From: Taxawa tesnikishii (nom. ined.)
Lineage: Eukaryota; Ascomycota; Dothideomycetes; Dothideales
Direction: 5' to 3'
DNA length: 64,000 nucleotides
NCBI GenBank assembly: GCA_030247885.1
Contig: JAPDRO010000003.1
Span: 186,001-250,000 of the forward strand
The notes under the pieces are model-generated. The model worked only from the letters and a program-made list of their open reading frames with translations. It was not told where the DNA came from and ran no database searches. Of this stretch, positions 1-15,987 are shown one piece after another (positions within the stretch are counted from its first letter, which is position 1; each line of letters opens with the position of its first letter). Both the position numbers and the translations under genes were made by a program.

Positions 1-178
1 TCAGCAGGCCGTTAATGCCACACATCGACTGCTGCCGCAACGCTCAGCTGCAATAACGTTTCAGGCATGTTGCAAGTATTAGTGCCTGAAAGCGTGCTCT
101 TGCGGACCGCCTCTCTAGAGATTCTTCTCCTCGCGTAGATTTCTCTCCTCGCGGAGCTCTGCATTGTGATCATACCTT

Positions 179-777
179 ATGCTGACTCCTGTCAGGTACT
201 GCAGATTCTTCGATGAATTCGTGCCATCCCTGTGCGCCAACAAAGCCGACTTACAGACACAATCGGTACCACAGGACCTTCGAGATACCTTCCTACACCA
301 AGCACTGGATCACTTCGATAAGCGCAAAGTCTACGAGACACGCATCGAGCCCTGGCGCACCAAATGGCAACGAGAAGCCTTCGGGACCGCTTTCTCCCAG
401 CTCATCCCTCCCGGAACGAAGGGTGATCTAAAGAAGGCGATGAACGCGCTTAAAAGATGGATCATCTACGAAAAGGATACCTCTGCGCTGCAAGTCACGA
501 CCGTTGAGCAGGAGATTGGGGAGCTGTTTGAGTGGGCGATGCAAGCCATGAAGTTCGACTACATGACGAAGCAGCCAGGCAAGGGAGGCATGTCTGAGCG
601 AGAGATCGCAAGATGGGTGCGAGATCATGCAGAAGAGGCGTATAAGCTGGAGGGGCGCGCGATAGGAAGAGATTCCTGGAGGAGAAGGAAAAGCAGAAGG
701 CCAGGAAAGCTAAGAAGGCAACGGAGGTCGCGGCGGAGGTCCGTATGAAGGACAATTCGGTGAAGGATGAGGGTTAG
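179..777 (+). CDS. hypothetical protein with lysine-rich coiled tail
   Basis: I do not recognise the family. An ATG at 179 opens a frame of about 160 codons rich in W, R and E, with a central helical region. The frame then turns into an unlikely all-Arg/Ser tail. Shifting by one base at the G run 652-655 instead gives a typical basic coiled tail (ARDRKRFLEEKEKQKARKAK) ending at a stop at 775-777. I therefore take 179-777 as one gene with one base missing. The extreme N-terminus may start further upstream, outside what can be judged here. A nuclear or nucleolar role is possible from the basic tail but is inference only. Confidence 0.45.
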
Positions 778-1018
778 GTAGTAGAAGTGCAGGATCTCTT
801 GGCATTCACAGTCGTCTAGATTCGGGGATGTTTGGCAAATCAGATATCTTATCTGCTTTCTCTGTAGTTCTGATTACGGCTTTGCACGTGGCGCGTGACG
901 TATTAGGTAAAGTCAGGTGAATTGCGAGCTTGCACTGAACAATTTCACATCTCACGCCTTCTCTCAACCTTCCACTTTCTGGCTAACAAGTCCACCGACA
1001 CTTGTCCGTCTTGCAGGA

Positions 1019-2034
1019 ATGGCTCCACCAGGACGAAAGAGACCGGCTCAAAAGGTGAGTACGAGATTATGGTAGTATGTAGGAGCAACCATTGATTCGT
1101 CCTAGAGCAAAGTGAAGCCCACCACGGCTACAAAGGAACAACCACCAGAGAAGAAGCTTCAAACAAAACCAGCGGCAAAGAAACCAAAGACAAGCGGTCA
1201 TTTCAAATGTGTTATCTTCACTTCACGTGGCTGTTGGCAAGCTATCTATTCACACCTTGCAGGCTCGAAGCTGTTGCCGCGCCTGTGCAGTTCCGCCGGT
1301 CTTTCCTAGACCTCCCACCAGAGATACGCAACAAAATCTACCTTCTCACGGTCCGTCAATCTCGCAGACAGGTCAATGGAGTGGGAGTTACCGATCGGGT
1401 CATCATTGGATACGGGACGCAGGTTAGGCCGTATAAACCGGCCATTCTTCAGACTTGCAGACAAATCCGCGCGGAAGCGATCAGGATGTTCTACCAGATC
1501 AACCGTTTCATGTACATCGTCTGGGCGGAATGGCACATCATTTACCGTTCTGGTCATCTTACGATGACTCGATGGCTCACTAGCCTGCCAGAGGATATCG
1601 CTGCCGAGATCCCGTATCTCGACATCCACTTCGGCTATTACGATCGCCTCCCCTCTCTACTGGGGAGCCAGGCCATCTCGCTAGTCAAGGCTATGCGGGA
1701 CATGCAGCTCGCACCCGAAAAGCTTCGCATCTCTTCTTCGGGGTTGATCTACGATTATAGTGGCAATCGCCACTTCAGGACTTTAGGCAAGCTGCTTGAG
1801 CCATACCTAGACCTGGGCATCGAGGCTCGAGCAAAGAAGCTGTCTGACACTATGATCGAACGCAGAACGGAGGAGTTGCTCAGGAATGACTTCCGCCACC
1901 GTTATTGGCAATTCGAAAGGTTTTCTTCGACGCATCTTCAGGAGCATCTTTGGAGGAAGGGAATCGTGCAAGGAAAATACGACTCGGAGGAATACCTTGA
2001 TCGCATCGAACGCGAGCGTACAACCCATATCTAA
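1019..2034 (+). CDS. F-box-like / DUF7730-type protein
   Basis: The gene starts at ATG 1019 with a 12-residue basic exon (MAPPGRKRPAQK). A clear intron follows at 1055-1105 (GTGAGT...CCTAG), then a Lys/Thr/Pro-rich linker. A second intron begins near 1209-1211 and ends near 1270 or 1290; the exact sites are uncertain. The downstream frame carries the signature FLDLPPEIRNKIYLLTV, the start of the F-box-like domain that is greatly expanded in dothideomycetes and other Pezizomycotina. An ILQTCRQIRAEAI motif follows, also typical of the family. Such proteins are presumed SCF-type or scaffold proteins, but targets are unknown. The family call is fairly sure; the function is not. Confidence 0.65.
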
Positions 2035-4480
2035 AATTGTCTCATCACCCTGCAGCCGAGCGCATATTCTTGGTGAAGCGAGTCGGTGGCATGGCCTAAG
2101 TACCAGCGATATCAGGATTTGCATCGAACGGAGAATCCCGAGGCTTGCAGAAGGAATGATTCGAAGCATATATTCAGGACTGCATTTGCTCATTCATATG
2201 TCCTTCGTAGGACATTGGAAGATGTGTAGGCTATGGCGTGGCGGGAGAGACGTGCTCTGTAATTAACAACAATCCATTTGGAACATGGCTGCCCTCAGTT
2301 TTCAGCTGCTGATGTGTACACACCTCCATTGTACACACACCGTCCTGCTGACATTCCACTTCCGCCGTCCATCACGCTCATCGTCCCTGCAGTATCCAAC
2401 AAGGGATGCTCGGACACAGAACCAAACCATGACTACGACATGACTACAATATGTGGATGTTACGGCCGATGCCCTACGCCAAAAATTTTGGAAGGACAAG
2501 TAAGAGCTTGGCTACCTTGCTTCACCTAACTCTCATTTGAGCCTCACCTCGGTGTCGTATCGGGTTCACTTGGAATCTAGTTGGTGCATTGAGCTATGTC
2601 AAACATGTGTTAGTTCTTAAGGGGAAGCCTGTCTATATCTCTACCTGCGAGATTATCTGTGACCAAAGAACCTCTTAACTCTTTTTGTCCACGACAAACA
2701 TGAGATTTGACCTGTCAACGTAGTGTTGGAAACGAAGACGTCATTGAATGCCTACGACGCGGACAAGTCTTGTATAAGAGATATTCAGTTTCGGCGACGC
2801 GGTTTGTAAACGCGATTATGTGGGTTTCTTCAACGCAGCCGATTGGAAATTGCAGCCAACTCATTTTCACCGTGTCTTGGTTACAATCATAATGTCAAGC
2901 GGTCTATGATGCTCTCTGGAGAGATGTTGATAGACGATTGAGATGAGCTAGAGTTCAAAGAAGGTGAAGTGAGGTCAACTCCGCTCCGCTTGCCTCTTGG
3001 CAATCCCCATGCAAATCTCTTTGGCGTGCCTCGGCCTTCAATCAATTACTCTAGAAGCTATCCATCACGACCGGCATCTTGCCTCTAGTCGCCCTCCCTT
3101 ACTGATACACGCGTTGGTATCAAGCACCAAACTAGCGACCTTGGATTTGTTCGCCGAACAGCCGCCCTACCAAACTCCTCACTTACGGCCGTGCTCGCGA
3201 TGAGGCTGCATGCACTCGCTACAATATGGCGTTGAAAGTCTCTAAGAGAATGTACTGATCGCCAACGGGAAGAACGAAAGCGATGACATTAACGGCTTGA
3301 TGATGAAGGAAGAGAAAGGTCACGCAATATGAAACAACAATCTGTTCTGCTACCAGTAATGCACTGTATACCTCGCTTGGTGTTCTAGAGCGAATCTGGA
3401 AGCACCTCCTACGCCCAAAACCCCGAGCCATAGACAGCGCTACCCATAGCACTAACCCTGACCGCTTTGACCAGTGTGGTTTGCTGGAAATATAAGCAAT
3501 CTCTCCTTCTTTGGCCTCTGCAACAACCGACAGCCTTAAAGGGCTGTAAGACCACAGCAAGGATCGTTCTCCGGATACGGTTCCATCAGTTGCATTAACC
3601 ATATGTTGATCCCTGAAGGACGGTTAGCCAAGTGGATTACATCTGTAGGTGGATCTCCTGTCCTCTGCGCGAGGATCTGTTGCTGTATTTCACGCACCAT
3701 GCGAAGAAGTAATATTTGCAGTGGGACTGATGAAACCGATGGTCGACCAGTGATCATATCAGTCAATTGGGTTGACTGACTGTCTACTATCGCAATTCAG
3801 TGGGATCTCTACGTGAGGGCGAGGAAAGCTAGCAAAGCTTCGACAAGAGCCACATGGGATTCGAATTCAGCATTAAGCGTCCCAGATCGTAACACGCTGC
3901 ATGTATCCAGGAGAGGAGGCATAGCTGATGTCTTGTGATGGCAGCCAATCAGTCAGTTGGAGTGTGTTGGGGACACCACGGTAGACCAGGGAGTACATCT
4001 TCAGTATCTGATTTCTTCCGCTTACATTCTCCTCGTTCTATTTTACTTTTATAAGTAAGGATATACCGAAGTCCACTGCATTAGAAGACATGCTAGTCAT
4101 CGTCAGCAGGCGGTGCTCCTCCAAAGCTCCCTCCTAAGACCAACTCATGGTTGATAAAAGTGATGGGACACCGCAAGTTTTCTGGGTATATGCTCAAACA
4201 GGTGCGCTCGCAGTGGGGTCGGAGTTTTTGGAGTGCGAGGAAGGATAAATGAGGTCGGTGTATATCTCCTCTCAAGCCGAGCTAATGAGGGCGGTGAAAC
4301 TACTAGTTCAAAGCTCGGGTAGTCTGCAGCAGACAATGACATGCCAAGACTCCCATCCCCTCATATGTTTGCTATTGTTTCGGAAACCACTTAACAACTC
4401 GCTTTCTCTTCTTTCTTCGCTCCCTGATTTCCTCTGCCGCTCTTTGACTATCAAGACTACGGATGTGAAGTGTTGTGAAC
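2035..4480. other. gene-poor interval, no supported gene
   Basis: About 2.4 kb between two F-box-like genes. Only short overlapping open frames without family resemblance or coherent splicing are present. An AT-richer stretch with pyrimidine runs just before 4480 probably belongs to the promoter and 5' leader of the next gene. I see no repeats or RNA genes. Confidence 0.5.
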
Positions 4481-6347
4481 ATGGCAGCACCATCGCGATC
4501 CACCCGTAACGAAGTTAGCTCCCAACCTGGTCCTCTTGACGGAGGCGACCAGACGATGACTGACGCTAGCGATGGCGGACATCCAGAGCGGCTTACCACG
4601 GACGTACAGGAAGCCGCTGCTGCGCTTCTGGCACTTGCAAGCGGTCCTCCGAGACCAAGCATCGTCCCTCCAAAGCCAGGCACCGGTCTTGCAAAGCCTG
4701 GTATTACGCCTCCTGTCCTCTTCACACACAAGACGGGTTCCCTCCACAAGCGCCGCGCGAGCGTTCCACCGAACAAAGTGAGACAGAAACGTCTTGGCAC
4801 CAGCCTGTTCGATTTGTCCCCAGTGCGCCTTGCCAACCGAACTAAGCGTGCTCGTATCGAAGACGAAGAGGATGTTCCGGCCGAGACGACCGCAGCACGA
4901 GTGCTTTACAACAAAAACAACAACAAGCGCGTCAAGCCCACGTTACAACAGCCTACGAAAGCCACCAGGAAGGCACCATCTGCCCGGCCAGGCATAAAGT
5001 CGTTCAACATCTTCGAAGCCTTCCTCTCGCACACCGACCTCCTCATCCTGGTCGTTGGCCACCTTGCCTCGCCCGACCTTCTCAATCTGTACGCCATGTC
5101 CGCTCCTTTCCACTACGCCATGAACAGCAATTGGATGACCTTCATCCTGGCTAGTACTAAGCGCCACGCTCCAAATGCTGACAAGATCTTCCCGTGGTAT
5201 TGTTTCCGGCGGCTCAACATGTCCGATCCCGCGGCGCGAATCTCGCGTGTGCTGGACAGGAGCAACCGAACCAGCCTCTTACCGCAGGACCAAAAAGCTG
5301 GAGGGGTGAAGATCAAGCAGGAGGAAGAGCTAGAGAGAGCAGCGGAGGAGTTGAACGTCAGGAAAGCCGTTGCCGAGGTCCCGGGTTTCCGCTGGTTGAA
5401 AATGGTGACGTACCGTGAGGCCGTCGTGCGCGAGATCGTAGGTTATATGGCGTACTACGGACACAAGTTACCAGTGCTCGAATCCATCGAAGCGATCAAG
5501 GCAAGCATCTTGCTTTTCCCTTCCAAAACTCCCCTACCCATTTTCTCCGCTCCCAACCTCACTCCCCTATCCTCACACCCGCTGACCACGTCCGCAGAAA
5601 ATCTGGTTCGTCCTCGACATCCCCGTCACGGCCGTCCGCATCGCCCTCTTCCACCACCCCACATACATGACCAACCGCGACCTGCACGTCCTAACCATGT
5701 TCTTCCTCAAACTCGACATGCTCTTCACCTCTCCCTTCCACGGCACGGGCGGGGAATACCTGCTGCGCGAATTCCTGCTCGCAGAACGCAGCCTCACGCC
5801 GCTCTGGAACTGGCTCCGCCGCGCCGACGGCACCTGCAGGCTCGACGCGCTACGGCTTTGGGTCCGGCACTCGTACGTTCGCCCCGCGCTGCCCGCCAAT
5901 GCGGACGAGGAGCAAAGGAAGGAGTGGGAGGCGATGCGCAAGATGCCGATCATGGGCGTGCCGCCGCACTTGGTCGGCAGATGGGGCTACGAGTGCTACG
6001 GGCTGGGGAGTAAGAGGCTCATGCGCCCGGATCAGCTGACGATGCGGGAGGCGGTGAGGCGGAATCTGAGGCTGGAGGGCCAGTGGATCAGGATGATGGT
6101 TTGGGGGTTTTTGGACGGGCGACTGAGGGATATGCCGGTTGTTGAGAAGGAGAATGTAGTTTTGAGCCTGATCCGTAGGAGGAAGAGGAAGGAAAGGGAG
6201 GAGAGGGAACAGCGGGAGAGGGAGGAGATGGAGCGGCAGATGCTGATGGAAAGTGATGAGGAGGCGGAGGAGGAGGAAGAGCAGGAAAGGGATGATGGCG
6301 AAGATCGGCTGGCGGATATGGCGATGCTCCTCGGAGATGATGTATAG
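4481..6347 (+). CDS. F-box-like nuclear hypothetical protein, 589 aa, with GC-AG intron
   Basis: Exon 1 runs 4481-5500 and exon 2 5598-6347, joined in phase 0 by a 97-nt intron with a GC donor (AAG|GCAAGC) and a TCCGCAG acceptor. Reading through the intron gives a nonsense Pro/Arg/His tail, whereas splicing gives a coherent protein. Residues 1-165 are a disordered, basic, Pro-rich N-terminus. Around 170-240 lies an F-box-like helical segment (FNIFEAFLSHTDLLILVVGHL) followed by a region with conserved W/F residues. The C-terminus is a charged coiled coil of R/E repeats ending in an acidic tract. An F-box or nuclear scaffold role is inferred; no enzyme motif is visible. The ATG at 4481 is preferred because the upstream in-frame codon is GTG. 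Confidence 0.7.
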
Positions 6348-6928
6348 GTCCGGCGTCCCCGCCAAGATTCAGACATGCTTGATGCAGTCAGTGGTGCCCA
6401 CAAGGGAACAGCACACGCAAGTGACCGCTTCAGGCCGCTGTTGATTCTTTGTCAGGAAGAGGGAAGAAGCACTGGAAAGGATACTGCTTACCGGAGAGCT
6501 ACGCTAGTGAGAGCGGTGAGGGTGGCGTGATCATATGTTCTCTATTGTGCCGACGTCTCTCAACCTGCTCCTCAAGTTCAGGGGATCTCATCGTTCATCT
6601 GAATTGAATGACTGACTGACTACCATCACGATGCGCCGCCGGCCGGCGCCTTCTTGCACTCGTCCGTCCCTCGCAGCGGACGGGCCTCAAGATCTTTGGC
6701 GAAGTCTTGTTCTGCTTCGTGCGCTATAGAATCACTTCAAGATGCTCAGTGAGTCCGGTCGAGGCGTCTGCCACGAACCGATCGCTGTCCGCGACCGTTG
6801 AGTTAATCGAGAGAAGCTGGCTATATCAGAGGGGGATGATGGGACTGTTGTCGGTCCAGAAGGATCCTGAGTATATCCCAAATGGTCGGGGAGTCGAACA
6901 TGTACGTGTATTCCGGTGCCCGCCACCT

Positions 6929-7561
6929 TCAAAGTTCCGTATCCGACTGTTCCGATGCACACTCATCCTTACTCTCAGCGTCATCGTCGTCCGGCACAAA
7001 CCAGCTCTAATCTTGGACATGAGCCTCGACCGCACGCTCCATCTGCTGCGTGTGAAAGGCCTGCATCTGCTCTTGAGTGAACTGCAGCAGAGACGGAATC
7101 AATTGAGGAGGCGAGAGAGGCGGTGGGCCCGGTTGGATCTGCGGGACCGTCTGTGTTCCCGCCGGCGGCAAGAACGATACCACACCACCCGGGAGTGCTG
7201 GAAATCCTGTGGACTCCTGCGCATCTGTCGTCGAATCTCTGCGGCCTGTCCGCAGGCAGCATGCCGAGCCAGGACGGTCGGGGTCTGGGATAGGAGCGAG
7301 TGGTGGCGTGGCTGTTGGTGGGATGGTGGAGGCCGGCGGCACGGTGGGGGCAGCATCTTCGTCATCATCAACTGCGCTGTCATCGGATACGGTGGTGTCC
7401 TCCCCAGTGTGATATTCACTGTCGTACGCCGATCCGAGCGGGAGTACCTGAGCGGTCCCGGACCCATGGTCAGTGGAGTTGGTGGCCCGAGATGAAGAGG
7501 CGTCCGCAGGACTACCGCTTCTTAAGTGCTTTGGGCCGCGGTGCTGATCGCTTGGAGGCAT
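6929..7561 (-). CDS. acidic low-complexity hypothetical protein
   Basis: From ATG 7561 a 184-codon frame reads as a Ser/Thr/Pro/Asp-rich disordered protein with an acidic patch (VDDDEDA) and a C-terminal QMQAFHTQQMERAVEAH helix. It meets TAG at 7007-7009. The same frame then continues for 25 more codons as a strongly acidic tail (DDDDAESKDECASEQSDTEL) to TGA at 6929-6931. A 45-nt GT...AG segment (GTCCAAG...GCTGAG) would skip the TAG in frame, so a very short intron is one explanation. The family is not recognised. It could be a small nuclear protein. Confidence 0.45.
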
Positions 7562-7823
7562 TGTTGAATTTGGATAGTGCTAGATTATAGGTAGGGTGTG
7601 CTGATCGAGAACGCTGTGTGGCTTCGAAGTTACTGAGCAGTTAGTGGAGGAGTACAGTGAAGTAGGAGGTTATGCGGGCATTTCGTGTTTTGTAGCAGCC
7701 TGTGCCGTGACGCCGGGCATTGACGCAACCATGTTCAACGGAAAAGACTATTGAAGAGACCAATGAAAAGATCGTGGAGGTCACGGCCAGCGATGGTACC
7801 GCAAACAATAACATTTATCAATC

Positions 7824-9307
7824 TTAAACGGCGTCCATACTTGCTCTGGTGCTTAGCACCTCATTGCGATTTCCCAACTTGCTGATCTGCAAGAACGCAT
7901 CGACGCCGAATCCCTCTAGACTATGCAGTTCGAGGCTGCCAGCCCAGTATTCGGCGTAGATCCTGCTCATCGGCAGACCGATACCCAACCTCAAGTCCGG
8001 CGGCCTGCTTGTCAGAGAGCTCAAGGAGCCATCATACCGAGAGCTGTGGGCGCTCTTTCCGTCGCCGCTTTTTGAGTTGTCGGCTTCATCGGCAGAGGGT
8101 AGTTGCAGTTCTTGCAATGTGCCTGCCAGTTTCGGTACTCTTTGCAGGTTCTGCAGACGCTTGTAGCGTCGTGGTCCTTTACTGAACGACCACAGGTATG
8201 GGAGAACATCTCGGTCAACACCACCTCCTTGGTCAGAGACTCGGATGATGACGTGCTGCGCTGCTTCACAGATCAGGACTTCGATTGGTGATGGTGAGGG
8301 TGAGCGGGTCTGCTCAACAACTGCCTGGATGGAGTTACGTAAGAGCTCGCCGATGATGTATTCGAGATGAGACGGGATGTATGGGAACGTGGTACCCAGG
8401 TGGCCTTGAATCGTTACCTCCGGTATGACGACACTGCTGCCGTATGCCTTCTGGGCGAGTTCACGCGTTGTGCGAGCACAGTTCTCGACGACCTCTTTTG
8501 CGTTGCACTTCAGGAGGACCTCGCCAACGGTTTCGTCCTCCTGGTGCACTTGATGGTTCGCGTCCGGAAAGTGCCACGGAGAATGAAATGTTTCTGTCAG
8601 TGCAAGATGCTGCTCGGCGATGACTCTCCGACTGATCCTCTTTGATTCTGTCAGTGAGTCCATCCTGACTTGTGAGATGACAGCCGCTTACGGATCTCAA
8701 CAGCGCAGTCATGAGCTTATCGCATTCTTCGCTTGGAACAGACTCTTGGATCTCAAGCACGCCCATGGCGAGGCGAGGTATCACACTGAGGTGTTCTCTC
8801 AAGCATTCTTTGACGACCGCACAGAGTTTGTCGTTGTCGTCAAGTGTGCGAACTTCTGGTATTTTACGCAGCTTTTCGAATGCCGAGTAGTAAAGCTCGT
8901 ATACGTGGCTGATGTGAGGGTTCTTCAACGCAGAATACGGCAACGTCTGCATGTTCCGGAGTCGATGTGCTATCCTGGGTTACGCTGAGTTGAGAAGCTC
9001 GCTTGGATGGTTGCTGATGCTTACCTCGTAGGCAATTCCATCCGTACGTAGTTTGCGGAGCTCAGCAGGCGATTTTCTGTCAACGTTCGTCCGAAGAAGG
9101 TAAGCTGCCTCAAGCTGATTGGTCTTGCTTCCCTTTCAACCCACCTTTACGGATGTAAGTATTGCATTCCGTCGGCATCTGTTCGGAGACATACTCATCT
9201 AGGAATTTGGAGTGCCGCCATGGTGGCGGCATGGTTGTCGGAGCGCTTGTGTATGACCTCTTCGCACATTGCCTGAACCGGCAACCGGCGATCCTCCGCA
9301 GAGACAT
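7824..9307 (-). CDS. mitochondrial pyruvate/branched-chain dehydrogenase kinase (Pkp2/PDK family)
   Basis: Four exons (9195-9307, 9025-9114, 8692-8974, 7824-8639) give 433 aa. The introns at 9115-9194, 8975-9024 and 8640-8691 all have GT...AG ends. The N-terminus is Arg-rich, hydrophobic and Ser-rich, like a mitochondrial presequence. The family's N-terminal four-helix domain follows (LRQLTFFGRTL, ANYVRMELPTRIAHR, NPHISHVYELYYSAFEKL, RISRRVIAEQH). The GHKL ATPase domain has an N-box ELLRNSIQAVVE, a G1 box DQGGGV and a G2 region GIGLPMSRIYAEYWAGSL. These kinases phosphorylate the E1-alpha serine of pyruvate (or branched-chain 2-oxoacid) dehydrogenase in the matrix and turn it off. Which E1 is the substrate cannot be decided here. 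Confidence 0.93.
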
Positions 9308-10499
9308 TGTGGGACTACGACAGGACGTGGTGAAGTACAGAGTGAGACTCCTTTGAGGGCCTGCGACAGCGTTGTGTCCCCGATGAAGATTTTGCTCCTG
9401 TCCTTATCGGTACGCAAGAACTGCAGGCGGGTGATGTTTTGATTGGAGCAATGACTTGTCCGATGGACAGAATGCGGCTTACAACGGTTTCGATTGGGGC
9501 ATGTCTATATGTGTCTATCTGTATGAAAAACAGGACATGACTGTGGTCAGACATGAGATACGCACGTTCCCCAGCCCATACTTGAGAAGCCATGACGTAG
9601 CTCGACTCTCAGAAGCACTGAGATAGACATCTAAAGGCATGTTTATCAGATGGTGGTAAGCCACTCGGAAGGAACGCGCTGAAGCGAAGTTGACTACTTC
9701 GTCAAATACTCATCCACCTGGGCGAGGATGCCGGAGCGCACACAAGGACTTCGGTCAACGTTCGGGCTTGTCGGCAGCAAGGAGAGGAAGCGCACGGATG
9801 GAGGGGTATGCCAAGACCGACCTATTCTGGGAGCAATGCAAGCAAAATGCAAGCAATCGTACTCGAACATGTCCGTACCACTTGAACGCACGAAACATGC
9901 TGAAGGGTTGTTCTGGTCGAGGCCTGCAACTCGCGAGTGGAGGAGTACGTGCTAGGAGAGCTCACATGGTCAAGTATTTCCGGGCAGGTTATGCGAATAA
10001 TGATGTCTACCAATCGACCTACCTATGACATAGCGCGGTACGCGCATCCGTGCCGCTGTGTTATCTTGCGGATTCCGTGGCCACATGTCAAGCAGTGCGG
10101 AGAGGAGAGAATTTCGTGTGGTGAAGCAGTGACAGTGACAGCGACAGCGACAGCAAGTCGCATGACCACAACTGCTGCTGTCTGTATCGTATCAAATATA
10201 TCATTGCGTGGTAGCGTGCCGTTGGTTGCCAACCGTGCCATCCGCTGCTGGCATTCGAGTTTGTCGTCATTTTAGCGAGGTCCATACTTCCTGGCCAGTC
10301 CCCGAACTTGCTGCAGGCCTTCCACCACCTACAGCATTCCGTGTGCATCTTATACAACAGCATATAGCGCAGGCGCAGCTAAGCCGCTACATATTCACGC
10401 ACCTTCGTTTCCAGTGTTTGACAAAGGCACTGCTCCCTGCCGTTGCCGCCTACCTCATCCCATCACCTGTGCCATCGCACCTGCACTTCGTCACTTGCT
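9308..10499. other. intergenic region, no supported gene
   Basis: About 1.2 kb between the kinase (minus strand) and UBP15 (plus strand), so it holds two divergent promoters. It contains a short GTGACA/GCGACA simple repeat at about 10130-10155. Pyrimidine-rich sequence close to 10500 looks like a fungal 5' leader. The open frames are short and show no family features. Confidence 0.5.
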
Positions 10500-10709
10500 A
10501 TGGACCAGGTTCGTAAACATCCACCACCCACTCATTTTCTCTGTACCCAACCACGACCTCTCCTTCTCCATGCTCTTCCGCACAAACATGCATTCCATGC
10601 TCCCGCTAAGACAGCCAAAGCTCGGCAGTGAAATGTTGGTCGATTCCGACTCCTACTCCTACTCAGACGAGAAGCAGCAAGATGTCGCCATTATCTCCCC
10701 GACGACTCG

Positions 10710-14389
<3,680 letters not shown>

Positions 14390-14963
14390 AGCGGTTGTGC
14401 GACTGGAGGAAACGACGAATTGAGCAATGAGGATTCGGTTACTATGACGTCTTGTACCATCATACCAGCAGTGTTATATTGAGTACTCATTCCAGCCCCT
14501 GATGGAGGGGAAGAGAGAGGAAAGGGCACACCAATGAGATCATTTCTGGCGTGGTTGGTGTAGCGGTGCAGCGTTCCAAGCATAGTTCAGGTAGACGGAG
14601 TTTTGTTCCCCCCACCCCCTTTTGGGCATATGCTTGTCGGGGAAACATGGGAGGTGAAATTGACAAATGGAAATGCGAACATGGTTTTATGTCTTATGAC
14701 CCACAGCTGTCTCCCACCGTCCCCTGTACGAAGTGCCCCCTTTGCGGGCCGGCTCAGCTCTGGTGACGTACAATGGGAATCGTGAAAGCGAGATGGAATG
14801 GGGTACTCGGGGAACCCGCCTCAGGCGGCTGTTGGTTGTTAAGGATGAAAAAGAAAAAAAAAGGGAGGAAGTAACACGCCAGATGGATTGCTTACGTCTC
14901 CAGCCAAATCGCACTGGTGAGGGCGGTGAGGGGGTTAGCGTGACTCAATCTTCGAAGAATGTG
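14390..14963. other. UBP15 3' flank and promoter of the next gene
   Basis: About 570 bases without a convincing coding exon. It includes an A-rich run and a short GGTGAGGGCGGTGAGGGGG stretch near 14920. I see no terminator-like or RNA structure that can be defended. Confidence 0.4.
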
Positions 14964-15805
14964 ATGATCATGACACCGCCTCCGGTACTGTATACGCTCG
15001 TTGTGCCCAGCTACTAAACGTCCCACTACCGTCACGGTCTTCAATCCCGTTGCCCAGGCCTGGTGGCGAGACATGGAGGAGACCGTCGTGTACATGGATG
15101 GTAGCTCACGTCTTTTCAGGCAATACTGCACGCACGAAAAGGAAGAGGAAGAGGCCGTAGCGGACGAGGAGGGGCTTGTTGGGGGTGCGTACACATCTCC
15201 AGAAAGAACGACACGCCGATGGAAGGCGGTAAGCGAGTGGCTTGCTCGATCAGGAAAACGCCGATCCGTTCACCCACAACATGCCGACAGGGGCCAGCGG
15301 ACGCGATGCGTATCTGCCCACAAACAACGTTTCGCCGAGCCACTTACTGGAACCACATGGGGCAGAAATTCATCACTCGAAAAAGTTCTTTTGGAAGAAG
15401 GACTTTGCTCGTTACAATTTTGTTTGCATTCGTAACGACCCTCAGGAGACCAGCAATCTCGCCGCCCCTAGCTTTACATTTCCTTTCCCTCTCTCTGCGG
15501 TACTCGGCGTTCTTTTTTTACTGCTTGGTATGACCATGAGTGGCCTCCTTGCCCAATCCCTGCTCGTCCTCCCTCGAGCTGTGCGTCTTCCTCGTCACGT
15601 ACTCCATCCCCTGTCCGCTGTGCGTGTTGCTTCCGCTGTTCGAATGCTCTTTGCGGGCTTCGTAGTCTTCTTGTCTCTGCTGCTGCTTTGCGGTTTGGGG
15701 TTCGTGGTGAGTTGGGCCGGCTGTATCGTTGTTCGTGTTAGCGTCGACCCGTCAAGCGGTGGAGGGCCTGTAGAGAGCAGGCTGGAGACGTACAAGGCAT
15801 TGTGA
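14964..15805 (+). CDS. two-TM hypothetical membrane protein
   Basis: Three exons (14964-14984, 15058-15184, 15291-15805) give 220 aa. The first intron (14985-15057) contains a good branch-point CTACTAAAC before its CCCAG end. The second (15185-15290) has GTGCGT...CGACAG ends; a different acceptor at 15253 is possible. The N-terminal half is soluble and charged, with an EKEEEEAVADEE acidic tract and a conserved-looking HHSKKFFWKKDFARYNFVC segment. Two long hydrophobic segments follow (about residues 113-137 and 167-195), separated by an Arg-containing loop, with a short polar tail. The family is not recognised. An endomembrane location is inferred from the TM segments. Confidence 0.55.
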
Positions 15806-15987
15806 TCTCAAGCTGTGGATATGGGCTTTTGCGATGGTTTAGTGTTGGTCAGGGGAGATGGGATTGATATGAGGAATAGGAGGAGTGAAGTCTTGGATGA
15901 TATATTGCGAGCCCGAGGGTTGCTACATGTCTGCGTCATTAATACGTGAACACAAGTGCGGGGCTGCGATCATGGACGTTCTGAGGG

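Noticed and set aside
5667-6403. Minus-strand Leu/Pro- and Ser-rich frames
   Set aside because: Shadows of the charged coiled-coil end of the F-box-like gene.
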